NCBI RefSeq assembly: GCF_030540835.1
Contig: NZ_JAUOEK010000055.1
Coordinates: 1 to 64,000 of the forward strand
Direction: 5' to 3'
Source of the DNA: Flavivirga aquimarina
GTDB taxonomy: Bacteria; Bacteroidota; Bacteroidia; Flavobacteriales; Flavobacteriaceae
DNA length: 64,000 nucleotides
Positions 8,511 to 17,982 of the stretch are shown one piece after another (position 1 is the stretch's first letter; each line of letters begins with the position of its first letter). A program made the position numbers and the translations under genes. The notes below the pieces were generated by a model, which had not been told where the DNA came from, did no database searches, and saw only the letters and a program-made list of their open reading frames with translations.

Positions 8511-11162
8511 ATGATTGAAGACGAAGACCCTAACGATGATTTAATTAATGAACAAGATGAGTCTCAAGAAACCATTACCCGGGTTACGGGAATGTATAAA
8601 GATTGGTTTCTAGATTACGCATCCTATGTTATTTTAGAGCGAGCTGTACCAGCTATTGAAGATGGTTTTAAACCAGTACAACGCCGTATCATGCATTCTA
8701 TGAAAGATTTGGATGATGGGCGTTACAATAAAGTGGCAAACATAGTTGGTCATACCATGCAATACCACCCACATGGTGATGCTAGTATTGCAGATGCGAT
8801 GGTGCAAATTGGTCAGAAAGATTTATTAATAGACACACAGGGAAACTGGGGAAATATTTTAACAGGAGATAGTGCCGCAGCATCTCGTTATATCGAAGCC
8901 CGTATTTCTAAATTTGGGTTGGATGTTGTATATAACCCCAAAATTACCGAGTGGCAAGCCAGTTATGATGGCAGGCGTAAAGAGCCTGTTAATTTACCCG
9001 TTATGTTTCCTTTGTTGTTAGCACAAGGAGGTGAGGGTATCGCGGTAGGACTGTCAACAAAAATATTACCACATAATTTTATCGAACTTATAGAGGCTTC
9101 GATTAAGCATTTACAAGGAAAGCGATTTACCATATTACCAGATTTTCCAACAGCAGGTATTGCCGATTTTTCTAACTATAATGATGGATTACGAGGAGGT
9201 AAGGTACGGGTGCGCGCTAAAATTTCTCAGTTAGATAAAAACACACTTGTCATCACAGAAATTCCATATGCTACAACAACATCATCGCTTATAGACTCTA
9301 TTTTAAAAGCCAATGATAAGGGGAAAATAAAAGTTAAAAAAATAGAGGATAATACAGCAGCAGAAGTTGAAATTTTAGTACACCTACCTTCTGGATTGTC
9401 ACCAGATAAAACCATTGATGCTCTGTATGCATTTACCAGTTGCGAATCGTCTATTTCACCTTTAGGATGTGTTATTGAAGACAATAAACCTTTATTTATT
9501 GGGGTTTCCGAAATGTTACGTCGCTCTACAGATAATACAGTTCAGCTTCTAAAAAGTGAACTTGAAATTAAACTAGGAGAGTTTGAAGAGCAATGGCATT
9601 TTGCAAGTTTAGAACGTATTTTTATTGAAAACAGGATTTACCGAGACATAGAAGAGGAAGAAACCTGGGAAGGTGTTATAAGTGCTATTGACAAAGGTTT
9701 GAAACCACATACAAAGCATTTAAAACGTGCTGTTACAGAAGAAGATATTGTTAGATTAACGGAGATTCGAATAAAGCGTATCTCAAAATTCGATATAGAT
9801 AAAGCACAACAAAAAATAGAAGCTTTAGAAGAGCAAATAGCTGAAATAAAGCATCATTTAGCAAATCTTATTGATTATACTATTGCATATTTTAAAAGAT
9901 TAAAGAAAGAGTACGGCGAAGGAAGAGAGCGTAAAACAGAGATTCGCACTTTTGATGATGTAGATGCCACTAAAGTAGTTATAAGAAACACGAAACTCTA
10001 TGTTAATAGGGCAGAAGGCTTTATAGGAACATCACTTAGACGTGATGAATATGTTGGAGACTGTAGCGATATAGATGATATTATCGTATTTACAAAAGCC
10101 GGTAAAATGGTGGTTACTAAAGTAGATACAAAAACCTTTATAGGTAAAGATATTATGCATGTGGCTGTCTTTAAAAAGAAGGACAAACGCACTATTTATA
10201 ATTTAATTTATCGAGATGGTAAAAGCGGACCTTCATACATAAAAAGGTTTGCTGTTACTGGTGTAACAAGAGATAGGGAGTACGATTTAACTAATGGGAA
10301 TAAAGGATCTTCAGTGCTTTATTTCTCTGCTAATCCGAACGGAGAAGCCGAAGTTATTACCATATTATTACGACAAGCCGGTAGTATTAAGAAGTTAAAA
10401 TGGGACATTAATTTTGCAGATATACTTATAAAAGGTAGAGTATCTAAAGGAAATTTAGTGACCAAATACACTATAAAACGAGTTGAATTAAAAGAAAAAG
10501 GCGTTTCTACATTAAAACCACGTAAAATATGGTTTGATGATGCTGTACAGCGTTTAAACGTAGATGGCAGGGGTGAACTAATTGGAGAATTTAGAGGCGA
10601 AGACAAATTGCTTATTATTAACCAATCCGGAATTGTTAAAACAGTAACACCGGAAGTTACCATGCATTTTGATAGCAATATGATTGTTATGGAAAAATGG
10701 GTTCCTAAAAAACCTATATCTGCTATTTATTATAATGGCGAAAAAGAACTTTATTACGTAAAACGTTTTTTAATTGAAAATGAATTAAGGGAAGAATCAT
10801 TTATTTCAGATCATCCTAATTCACAGTTAGAAATTGTATCTACAGATTGGAAACCTATGGCAGAAGTTGTATTTGCAAAAGAACGAGGAAAAGATAGAAA
10901 AGCCAATTTAGAAATAAACCTTGAAGAATTTATTTCTATTAAAGGTGTCGCTGCTTTAGGGAACCAGTTAACAAGAGGTAAAGTAAACCAGGTTAATTTA
11001 TTAGACCCCTTACCTTATGAAGCTCCAGAAGAAGTACATGCAGAAGATATAGAGGTTGTTGATGAAACCGAAGTCTCAGGTGAAACTTCCGAAAAGGATA
11101 TTAAATTATCTAAAGATGATGATGCTAACGGAGAAGACGAAGGGCAGGTAACCTTGTTTTAG
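8511..11162 (+). CDS. parC: DNA topoisomerase IV subunit A
   Basis: This 883-residue breakage-reunion subunit carries the winged-helix region with QRRIMHSM (about 57-64) and HPHGDASIADAMVQI (86-100, the quinolone-resistance region). The catalytic tyrosine is Tyr127 in the ASRYIEAR context. Then come the tower, coiled-coil and C-gate (to about 480) and a degenerate C-terminal beta-pinwheel, where GyrA-box-like repeats are weak, as expected for ParC. The last 50 residues are very acidic and probably disordered. The long acidic N-terminus (MIEDEDPNDD) is normal for Bacteroidota. It is the third gene of the parE operon. No terminator is obvious; a repeat-rich gap follows. Confidence 0.96.
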   Translation: MIEDEDPNDDLINEQDESQETITRVTGMYKDWFLDYASYVILERAVPAIEDGFKPVQRRIMHSMKDLDDGRYNKVANIVGHTMQYHPHGDASIADAMVQIGQKDLLIDTQGNWGNILTGDSAAASRYIEARISKFGLDVVYNPKITEWQASYDGRRKEPVNLPVMFPLLLAQGGEGIAVGLSTKILPHNFIELIEASIKHLQGKRFTILPDFPTAGIADFSNYNDGLRGGKVRVRAKISQLDKNTLVITEIPYATTTSSLIDSILKANDKGKIKVKKIEDNTAAEVEILVHLPSGLSPDKTIDALYAFTSCESSISPLGCVIEDNKPLFIGVSEMLRRSTDNTVQLLKSELEIKLGEFEEQWHFASLERIFIENRIYRDIEEEETWEGVISAIDKGLKPHTKHLKRAVTEEDIVRLTEIRIKRISKFDIDKAQQKIEALEEQIAEIKHHLANLIDYTIAYFKRLKKEYGEGRERKTEIRTFDDVDATKVVIRNTKLYVNRAEGFIGTSLRRDEYVGDCSDIDDIIVFTKAGKMVVTKVDTKTFIGKDIMHVAVFKKKDKRTIYNLIYRDGKSGPSYIKRFAVTGVTRDREYDLTNGNKGSSVLYFSANPNGEAEVITILLRQAGSIKKLKWDINFADILIKGRVSKGNLVTKYTIKRVELKEKGVSTLKPRKIWFDDAVQRLNVDGRGELIGEFRGEDKLLIINQSGIVKTVTPEVTMHFDSNMIVMEKWVPKKPISAIYYNGEKELYYVKRFLIENELREESFISDHPNSQLEIVSTDWKPMAEVVFAKERGKDRKANLEINLEEFISIKGVAALGNQLTRGKVNQVNLLDPLPYEAPEEVHAEDIEVVDETEVSGETSEKDIKLSKDDDANGEDEGQVTLF

Positions 11163-11657
11163 ATAGTTTAATTGTCGTTTAAATCTAAAAATAACAGTCA
11201 TTGTGTGGGAGTCCCGTCCCGATAACTATCGGGAACTATTGGGACGACCGTGACAATCTGCTTATCAAGAACTAAAATATAAAAGGAGTAAATAACAAAC
11301 AGCTTCTCATGTCTTGCTTTGGCAGTCCTCAGGTGATACAAAATAGTCAAATAGGAATTCCTAGTCATATCGAAATGAGGCACGATTGAGATATCGCATC
11401 ATTTAGGTGAAACCTACTCTATATTAAATCTGAGAAGGAGGAAAAGGTTAAAAGATAACATTGTTTACTTCATTCTTTGCTTTGCAAAGTGATATAGGTA
11501 AAAGTTAAGGGCAGTTTTGAATTAAACAGATTCTCACGTCTCGCTTTAGCGCTCCTTAGAATGATAAAGAAAATCAGGTATTAGTAATACATTTAAGTAT
11601 CTAAAATCCAATATCTGATTTTCTATTGTCTAACATTCAGTTAGTTCGTAACAAACA
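11163..11657. other. Repeat-rich intergenic region (495 bp)
   Basis: No convincing gene. It holds a hairpin with TCCCGATA/TATCGGGA arms (11217-11234) inside a longer degenerate stem (CGTCCC...GGGACG), then segments such as TCATGTCTTGCTTTGGCAGTCC (split here) and TCTCACGTCTCGCTTTAGCGCTCC-like text near 11530-11555 that repeat each other loosely. A 61-residue reverse frame at 11198-11383 lies inside the repeat and is not credible. Confidence 0.5.
11217..11234. repeat. TCCCGATA-TATCGGGA hairpin
   Basis: Perfect 8-bp arms with a 2-nt loop. The same arm sequence recurs as an uninterrupted 18-bp palindrome at 36699-36716. Both lie in sequence of the form ATTGTCA/TGACAAT plus GAGTCCC, so they look like members of one dispersed family. 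Confidence 0.7.
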
Positions 11658-12776
11658 CTATTCAATAACCGAATTTGTCACCGCTATCGGTGTATCTGAA
11701 TGCATAGAAATACTAGGATAAACAGGATACCAAGATCCACCTATGTTATTTTGTATGGTTGAATTATCGATAATGATATTTCCAGAATGGTCATTACTAA
11801 CAAAGAAAATAGATGACCCAAAAGCGTTTACCTCGTTTTCTTCAATGCGTGTTCCAAGTATAGTTAAAGTCATCGTATTGCCATCATTATAAATAGCACC
11901 ACCACTACCACCTCCTGGGGTACCAGATATTGCAGGGTTTCCTCCATTACCAATAGCACTATTATGTGAAAAGAAGCTGTTTATAACTGTCCAGGACACA
12001 CCAATACTACTTAAAGCACCTCCATTAGAACCAACATTGCCATAACCATCGTCACCACCAAAAGTAGTATTTACAATATAGACAGGTTGATCGTTATACT
12101 GACTAAAAACACGAATAGCACCACCACCAACATCGGGGCCGGTACTTTGACAAACATTATTAAAGAAACGAGAATTTACTACTTTAAATCGTCCACCGCG
12201 AACCCATATAGCACCACCACCATCGTATTCGGTTTCAGAGGTAGAATTACCATCTGCAAATGTTATATTCTGTACAGTTAGTCTTGGATGATCCTGGTTT
12301 TGACAATGCTCTGTTGTCCACACTTGATCGGGATCGCAAGTATTCATATATAAAATACGTGTGTTTCCATTACCACTTAATGTAATGAGTCCACCACCAT
12401 CAATAATAACATCGGGATTGGCATTATTAAATACTTTTGCGGTTTCATCCATAACAATAGTATGTGGGTCTGGTCCACAATCAAATACTATTTTTCCGCC
12501 CTGAGCTACAGCATTTACAACAGCTTCACAGGTGCAACTTTCTGGTGTACCATCTCCTATAACAATATCAGGATTTGTAACATCTTCTAAGCTAGCTTCA
12601 ACAGGAATGGGTGAATCACCGTCTGGGTTTCCGGCAGCAGGGCCGTTTTCTGGATTTTCAAGTGGATTGTGAATAGTATCCAAATGAGTATCATTTTCTT
12701 TGGAACAATTGGTAAAAGTGAAAACAAGAGTTATAGTTAATATACTCTTGATGATTTTGTAGGTTAAGTTTTTCAT
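11658..12776 (-). CDS. Right-handed beta-helix repeat lipoprotein
   Basis: The 372-residue precursor has a lipoprotein signal (Cys24 in FTNCSKEND), followed by a low-complexity Pro/Asn/Glu linker to about residue 70. From about 90 to the end it consists of short repeats with GGGAI, NSRFFNN, NSFFSHNSA and GGAIYNDG motifs, typical of parallel beta-helix proteins of the polymorphic outer-membrane protein (PMP) type. Such proteins are displayed on the surface as adhesins or, less often, polysaccharide lyases; no catalytic residues can be assigned. It is divergent from the surface operon at 13089. A perfect 14-bp palindrome AACGTATATACGTT (12794-12807) lies 17 bp upstream of its ATG. Confidence 0.8.
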   Translation of the reverse strand: MKNLTYKIIKSILTITLVFTFTNCSKENDTHLDTIHNPLENPENGPAAGNPDGDSPIPVEASLEDVTNPDIVIGDGTPESCTCEAVVNAVAQGGKIVFDCGPDPHTIVMDETAKVFNNANPDVIIDGGGLITLSGNGNTRILYMNTCDPDQVWTTEHCQNQDHPRLTVQNITFADGNSTSETEYDGGGAIWVRGGRFKVVNSRFFNNVCQSTGPDVGGGAIRVFSQYNDQPVYIVNTTFGGDDGYGNVGSNGGALSSIGVSWTVINSFFSHNSAIGNGGNPAISGTPGGGSGGAIYNDGNTMTLTILGTRIEENEVNAFGSSIFFVSNDHSGNIIIDNSTIQNNIGGSWYPVYPSISMHSDTPIAVTNSVIE

Positions 12777-13088
12777 CTGCGATATATGTTAAAAACGTAT
12801 ATACGTTGGCAAGACTGTTTTTAGATTATGCTTTATAATTTTGACTTACAGTTAGTTTTGGTGTAAATACTGTTATTATACCAGAATTGAGTGGATGATT
12901 TATTCTTTAATATAAGGTTTTAGATGGCGTGTATAAATAGTAAATGCTATTGTTTTTTTGAGTTTTATGTGATTTATGTCAGAATTTTGAACCAAAAAAT
13001 AATTTTGTAGACTAAATGTGCATGTTGAAGTATTTATTTGCTTTATAGTGAGTTGCAATTTATTTTGGCCGCGTTTTAACCATTTACT
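12777..13088. other. Divergent intergenic region (312 bp)
   Basis: Separates the beta-helix lipoprotein from the T9SS/barrel/tail-fibre-like operon. It contains the 14-bp palindrome AACGTATATACGTT (12794-12807), a possible operator. I found no full TAnnTTTG box for either gene. A 78-residue reverse frame (12900-13136) has no features of a protein. Confidence 0.4.
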
Positions 13089-13586
13089 ATGCCAAAAAAA
13101 TACTTGTTTTTTATTGTTTTTGTATGTGTTTTTCATTTGAGTAATGCTCAGGTGTTAAGAAAACAAACTTTGGCAAGTCAAGGATCTTCGCATGTAGTTT
13201 TCGCAGATAATAAAAGTTACTATATTATTGAAAGTATTGGACAGGCTAGTATTATTAATACTTTTAATGCTAATAACCATTCTTTAAGGCAAGGATATAT
13301 ACAACCGGTTTCTGCTTCTATAGTTGTTAATGGTTTTAATACAGATTTTAAAGCAGTTATTTTTCCTAATCCATATTCTTCAGAAGTACAAATTAAATTT
13401 AAGGAACCTGTTATAGATATATTACAAGTTACAATTAGAGATGTTTTAGGAAGAATTATTTTAAGTCAACAGTATGACCCCCTGCAATTGATTACTTTAA
13501 ATTTAAGTCACTTAACTATTGGTAGTTACTTAGTTCATATACGTATGCGGTCTAAAGTGCTAAAATCAAAAATCATTAAGCGTTAA
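13089..13586 (+). CDS. Small T9SS type A sorting-domain protein
   Basis: This 165-residue protein has a signal peptide (about 1-21, ending SNA) and a short region ending in IGQASIINTFNANNHSLRQG (about 53-72), then YIQP. A C-terminal type A T9SS sorting domain follows (about 93-165): it begins with FPNPYSSEV, contains DVLGRII, and ends with the IGSYLVHI strand and a basic KSKIIKR tail. It should be exported and then carried across the outer membrane by the type IX system. Almost nothing lies between signal and sorting domain, so it may be a partner rather than an enzyme. First of three tightly packed genes (next ATG 1 nt after its stop). Confidence 0.83.
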   Translation: MPKKYLFFIVFVCVFHLSNAQVLRKQTLASQGSSHVVFADNKSYYIIESIGQASIINTFNANNHSLRQGYIQPVSASIVVNGFNTDFKAVIFPNPYSSEVQIKFKEPVIDILQVTIRDVLGRIILSQQYDPLQLITLNLSHLTIGSYLVHIRMRSKVLKSKIIKR

Positions 13587-13587
13587 T

Positions 13588-14232
13588 ATGAAGAGACAAT
13601 TACTAATTAGCCTCATTTTAATATCAAGTATTTCAGGATTTAGCCAACAATTTTATATGGAATATGGGACTACCGTTTCATCTTTCGACTATAAAAATTC
13701 GCAAGGAGAATCTTTAGATAATCTTTTATCACAATCTAAATCTTATATAGGTATAGGATATAGAGATAATATAAATAGCGATAAAACACTGTTTTTATCT
13801 ATAGGTGCTTCGTATGCTGGTTATGGTGCTATAGGTAGTGATAATAGATTAGATAATTATTTTGAGTGGGATGTTAGCTATTTAGGGCTTAATGCAGGTT
13901 TAGATATACGTTTGTTCCAATTACGGGATTTTACTTTTTATGCAAAGGGAGGTATAGCTACAGAGTTTTTAATTAGAGGAAATCAAACCATAAATAATCA
14001 AGTATACAATTTGGTTGGCGAAGATGAATTTAACAACACCATATTTTCTTTAAAAGGAAGTTTTGGGGTGCAATATCCTATTTCTAATAATACAGCCATT
14101 TTTGCAAATTATACTTACGGAAAAACAGTTCTGCTTAATAGCGGAATAAGTGCAGAAAAATTAAACTTAAACACACATCAATTTGGAATTGGTTTTATTA
14201 TAAACTTACCAAATTGTGATTGCGATTTTTAA
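13588..14232 (+). CDS. Outer-membrane beta-barrel protein
   Basis: The 214-residue protein has a signal peptide (about 1-19, ending GFSQ). The rest alternates hydrophobic and polar residues in about eight to ten amphipathic strands (for example FFEWDVSYLGLNAGLDI-like and FTFYAKGGIATEFLI) and ends with a barrel-like strand HQFGIGFIINL. This fits a small OmpW/OmpX-type outer-membrane barrel. The last residues NCDCDF are unusual, since two cysteines follow the last strand. It is co-transcribed with the T9SS cargo upstream and the tail-fibre-like protein downstream (12 nt gap), suggesting it anchors or chaperones them at the outer membrane (inference). Confidence 0.75.
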   Translation: MKRQLLISLILISSISGFSQQFYMEYGTTVSSFDYKNSQGESLDNLLSQSKSYIGIGYRDNINSDKTLFLSIGASYAGYGAIGSDNRLDNYFEWDVSYLGLNAGLDIRLFQLRDFTFYAKGGIATEFLIRGNQTINNQVYNLVGEDEFNNTIFSLKGSFGVQYPISNNTAIFANYTYGKTVLLNSGISAEKLNLNTHQFGIGFIINLPNCDCDF

Positions 14233-14244
14233 ACCATTGAACTT

Positions 14245-16245
14245 ATGAAAAGAATAGTTTTAACTCTAATAGTCGCCTTTTTTTATTTTTTAGGCTTTTC
14301 TCAAACAGATGGTATTACCTACCAAGCTGTGATTATTGACAATAACCCACAAGAAATTCCGGGTGTAGATATACCAGCAAATAATTTACCAAATACAGAT
14401 TTACAAGTTAGGTTTACTATTGTAGATGATACTGGTAGTGAAGAATATCAAGAAACGCATAACACGACAACCGACCCTTATGGTATGATTAACTTGGTAA
14501 TAGGAAAAGGGACACCGTTAATAGGGGCATTCGATCAGGTTTATTGGAATAATTCAAAATATTTAAGAGTAGAAATAGATTTGAATAACGGAGACGGCAT
14601 GGTAGAATTTAGTTACCAAGAGTTAACCTATATTCCGTATGTAAGACATCGTGAAATTGTTGCCACTTCTACGTTAGATGTAGATGGAGATACAAATTTA
14701 AACAGCAATTTCACAGTAAATAATCAAAGTCCAACTTACTTAACAGGCGATTTAACAGTAGATGGTCTGGTCGCATTTGATGGTCCTTTAGAAGTAGGAG
14801 GTGATACACAACTATATGCAGATTTAACAGTAGACGGTATCACCAATTTAAATAATAATTTATTTGTAAATAATGGTGCTACAACAAATCTTTCGGGAGA
14901 TTTAATAGTACAGGGAACATCCACGTTTCAAGATGGTAATTTTCAAAATATTACGGTAGCCCAAAATTCAAATTTAAACGGACGTGTTGTTATTGATGTA
15001 CCACTTACTGGTGGGCAAGGAGCCTCAACATCTTACCCATTGGAAGTAAGAGGAGGAAATCAAGGTATATGGATTGATGTTAATGGAGGACGTAATAGTA
15101 CCAAAAACTTTATTACATTTTCTGATGCTTCTGGAGAACATGGTGCTGTAGAAGGGCAGACATTAAGTGAATTACAAAATAGCTTTCGCTATATATGGGA
15201 TGCAGCACAGGCATTAGCCGAAGAGCTTTTTGTATTAGCAGAAGGAGTAGCTTGTGCAGGACAATTAGACTTTGCAGAAGCAATAGTTATGGGAGTGGAA
15301 GGAGCCAATGCTTATGCGAATCTAATAGAACTAGTTCTAAATGCAGAGAATAATGTAGGCGTATCTTTCAAAACAGGTGGGGCAGATTATGCAGAGTGGT
15401 TACCTAAAAAGTCTAGGACAGAGCAATTTTACCCAGGAGAAATAGTAGGCGTAAAAGGTGGATATATAAGTAAGCAAACTGATAATGTAGATCATATCAT
15501 GGTCATATCAACAAACCCGATAGTTCTTGGTAACTCTAAAAAGAGAGATGACTTGGTATATTATGAGAAGGTGGCATTTTTAGGTCAAGTACCAGTGCGT
15601 GTAATAGGAAAAGTAAAAATAGGAGATTATATATTGCCATCAGGGAATGGTGACGGATTAGGAATAGCCAAAAGCACCGAAGAAATGGGGGTATTGGATT
15701 ATCGTAATATATTAGGAGTAGCTTGGGAGGAATCAAAAGGAGAACATGCCAATGAAATCAATGTAGCTATAGGGATAAATGCGAATGACATCTCAGAAAA
15801 AGTAGCTAAGCAAGGAGAAGAAATTGCCAAACTCAAAACCCAAATGCAACAAGTTTTGGCAATGTTAAATCAAGAGGAAGTTGATAATGAGGAACCAGAA
15901 AACAATGATGAAAGTAAAGAAAAAAGAGAAGGAGAACAAGTAAATCAAACACATGCATTATCTCCTTTATCAGCAAAACAGCAAAAGAGTAATAAAACAG
16001 CAAAACGGTTCAGTGAAGTAGAGTTTGATGAATGGTTAGAAGAATATGGCTATATATTCGAAGAAAAAGTATCTCCCTTGAGAGCCCATTTTGAAAAAGC
16101 AGGAATCGATTTATCGAAATACCCGGAAATCAAGGATTTTTTCGAAAACCCTAAGAAAATTTTAAAAGACATGCATTCAGGAAATTATTTACCATCACTT
16201 TGGGAATCTCTTGAAAAAAGATATCCGAATGCTTTAAAGAAATAA
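14245..16245 (+). CDS. Tail-fibre-like secreted surface protein
   Basis: The 666-residue protein has a signal peptide (about 1-19). Residues 22-135 match the module common at the start of Bacteroidota tail-fibre-like proteins (GITYQAV, IGKGTPLIGAFDQVYW, then LTYIPYV). Residues 144-245 hold repeats of the type LTVDG/T-NLN-N/LFVNN, likely a trimeric beta-prism or helix. After a helical stretch (305-368) comes a region with GGADYAEWLP (378-387), PGEIVGV, VPVRVIGKVKIGDYILPS and ILGVAWE, which resembles the intramolecular-chaperone (Peptidase_G2-like) ends of phage tail spikes. A coiled coil (515-542), an acidic linker and a helical tail (585-666) follow. No phage genes are nearby. It is the last gene of the operon, before a strong terminator. 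Confidence 0.72.
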   Translation: MKRIVLTLIVAFFYFLGFSQTDGITYQAVIIDNNPQEIPGVDIPANNLPNTDLQVRFTIVDDTGSEEYQETHNTTTDPYGMINLVIGKGTPLIGAFDQVYWNNSKYLRVEIDLNNGDGMVEFSYQELTYIPYVRHREIVATSTLDVDGDTNLNSNFTVNNQSPTYLTGDLTVDGLVAFDGPLEVGGDTQLYADLTVDGITNLNNNLFVNNGATTNLSGDLIVQGTSTFQDGNFQNITVAQNSNLNGRVVIDVPLTGGQGASTSYPLEVRGGNQGIWIDVNGGRNSTKNFITFSDASGEHGAVEGQTLSELQNSFRYIWDAAQALAEELFVLAEGVACAGQLDFAEAIVMGVEGANAYANLIELVLNAENNVGVSFKTGGADYAEWLPKKSRTEQFYPGEIVGVKGGYISKQTDNVDHIMVISTNPIVLGNSKKRDDLVYYEKVAFLGQVPVRVIGKVKIGDYILPSGNGDGLGIAKSTEEMGVLDYRNILGVAWEESKGEHANEINVAIGINANDISEKVAKQGEEIAKLKTQMQQVLAMLNQEEVDNEEPENNDESKEKREGEQVNQTHALSPLSAKQQKSNKTAKRFSEVEFDEWLEEYGYIFEEKVSPLRAHFEKAGIDLSKYPEIKDFFENPKKILKDMHSGNYLPSLWESLEKRYPNALKK

Positions 16246-16280
16246 TATTATTACGGCATTTTTTAGAGCTAAATAAATAA

Positions 16281-16316
16281 AAACCTTTTCTTAAAATAAA
16301 AAGAAAAGGTTTTTTT
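16281..16316. terminator. Intrinsic terminator, probably bidirectional
   Basis: Perfect 12-bp arms AAACCTTTTCTT (16281-16292) and AAGAAAAGGTTT (16301-16312) with an 8-nt loop and a T-run after, and A-run before. It lies between convergent genes and can serve both. Confidence 0.88.
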
Positions 16317-16347
16317 ATAAGTCGTAAATAGAAAAGGAAACGAAGCC

Positions 16348-17646
16348 TTATACTTTTTTATTCGCTTGCTTCTCTTCTTTAGCTTTTTTTGATAATTGCT
16401 TTTTTATTTTCTTTATAGCAGATTCTATTGATTTTTCTGGTTCTATAATATTATATACACCCCAAAATTTAGGATCGGTAAAACCAGAAGTAGCGTCAAC
16501 TAAGATAGTAGTTGGTCGCATCATTTTATTTCTAGGTCTTTCAATATCTGCATCTTTAATACGCCAATCTGTAACAGCCATTTCGCTATTGAGCGTATAG
16601 ACATTGTTAAACAATTTTCTTTTCCAATTCACTTTAAAGGTTAATGAAATATTACTGTATGCATACTGCCATCTGCCATTTTTAGTTCTGTAATTTACCC
16701 TATAAGTAGCTTCTGTTGGGTAAACTTGTGCTGCTCCAGGTTTTTTACGTACATACATTTTACTGGTTTCCTTCTTGTTTTCCGCATTTAAACTGTAAAC
16801 AGCGTTTGTAAGGGCTAAGGTTTTAGCATCAACATAAAGTTTACCATAGTATAATGGAGTGATAACGTTTGGCTTTTGTTTAAAATTAATGACATAAACT
16901 AAATTTTGATTTATTTGAGTTGATTTACCAAAACTAAAATCGTAAAGAGGAATATCTTCTTGAGTAAAAATATATTCCGGGTACTTTATAATGTCTGTGT
17001 ATAAATTACTAAAAGGACCTCCTTGTAATTTTACGGCAAGGGTATCAAGCTTAGTGTAATCTGTTTTTTTTCTAGATTTAATAAGCTCTATAGCATCCTT
17101 CTTTTGACTATTATATGGACGTTTATGTATTTGTACAACAGCTTCAGATAGTGATGCATTTCTTTTTCTCTTTTTAATGGTTTCTCTATAAAAAGCTGTC
17201 ATTAATGTATTATCATTATTGTATAACAAACTTTTGTTTTTAAGAACCGCTTCTAAAAGTGCTTTAGCATCTTTGTAAGTATCAATTTCAATAGCTGCTA
17301 ATTCTGTAATGGCTGGTGTTAAATCTATTTTTACCTTATTTTCTAAGTCTGAAATTTTAATTTCCTTCTTTTCATAGCCTAAGTGAGAAATAACTAAAGT
17401 GCCTTCTAATAGGTCATGTGGTATTTTTAAAAGAAATTCGCCATCTGTGTTAGTTACAGTACTAATATTGGAATTAGTAATAACAATGTCTGAAAAAACT
17501 AAAATATCTTTAGTTTTTTGGTCAATAACTAAACCTTTAATTTCTTTTACGGGTTGATTTTCTTGTGCTTCTACATTTATAAAAAAAAGACTGAAAATAA
17601 ACAGAATAGTTAAGGCTCTTAAAGTTAGGGGTATACTATTTTTCAT
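16348..17646 (-). CDS. Secreted carboxypeptidase-regulatory-like domain protein
   Basis: The 432-residue protein has a signal peptide (about 1-27, ending VEAQ). A CarboxypepD_reg-like domain follows (about 35-115: EIKGLVIDQKTKDILVFSD, TNTDGEFLLKIP, ISHLGYEKKEI). Then comes a long beta-rich region with YKDAKALLEAVLKN and TAFYRETI, a pattern shared with the DUF5686-like group of Bacteroidota envelope proteins. The C-terminus is a Lys-rich helix. It has the same architecture as 230-1705. Function unknown; probably outer-membrane associated. It is a single gene convergent with the surface operon. Confidence 0.75.
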   Translation of the reverse strand: MKNSIPLTLRALTILFIFSLFFINVEAQENQPVKEIKGLVIDQKTKDILVFSDIVITNSNISTVTNTDGEFLLKIPHDLLEGTLVISHLGYEKKEIKISDLENKVKIDLTPAITELAAIEIDTYKDAKALLEAVLKNKSLLYNNDNTLMTAFYRETIKKRKRNASLSEAVVQIHKRPYNSQKKDAIELIKSRKKTDYTKLDTLAVKLQGGPFSNLYTDIIKYPEYIFTQEDIPLYDFSFGKSTQINQNLVYVINFKQKPNVITPLYYGKLYVDAKTLALTNAVYSLNAENKKETSKMYVRKKPGAAQVYPTEATYRVNYRTKNGRWQYAYSNISLTFKVNWKRKLFNNVYTLNSEMAVTDWRIKDADIERPRNKMMRPTTILVDATSGFTDPKFWGVYNIIEPEKSIESAIKKIKKQLSKKAKEEKQANKKV

Positions 17647-17982
17647 AATTATAAATACATTTAAATCGAATTAAGATACAAAAAAAAGTAAAAATAATCG
17701 TTACTAATCTATTTTTTAACACTTTACATAAACAGTTAGTCGATGTTATTTTTACTTTAGTAAGTAATTATTTATAATTTGATTAAAAAATAAATTGAAT
17801 GTCCGTAATCAATCATAAAGCCCACTGTCATGCTGAAACGAGTTCAGCATGACGCCAAAAAACATTGTTATGACACAAAACGGATAATCAGAAAAAATAA
17901 TTATTGGTACGCTTCATAATTTTTTCGAAACTTAAAGTGATTTTATTTTAAATATTTTACTTTTTATTATCTATGATACTAT
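17647..17982. other. Intergenic region (336 bp) with REP-like hairpin
   Basis: AT-rich gap between two minus-strand genes. Its only clear structure is the hairpin at 17827-17853. No gene or RNA recognised. Confidence 0.5.
17827..17853. repeat. REP-like hairpin GTCATGCTGAA-n5-TTCAGCATGAC
   Basis: Perfect 11-bp arms (17827-17837, 17843-17853) around ACGAG. This sequence type (GTCATGCTGAA...TTCAGCAT) is a familiar dispersed intergenic repeat in Bacteroidota genomes. It occurs once in this window. Confidence 0.75.

Noticed and set aside
12900-13136. 78-residue minus-strand frame upstream of the T9SS gene
   Set aside because: It overlaps the start of a well-supported gene and has no signal or domain.
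14245-16245. Prophage remnant suggested by tail-spike similarity
   Set aside because: No integrase, capsid, portal, tail or lysis genes are nearby, and the neighbours are T9SS and barrel proteins.
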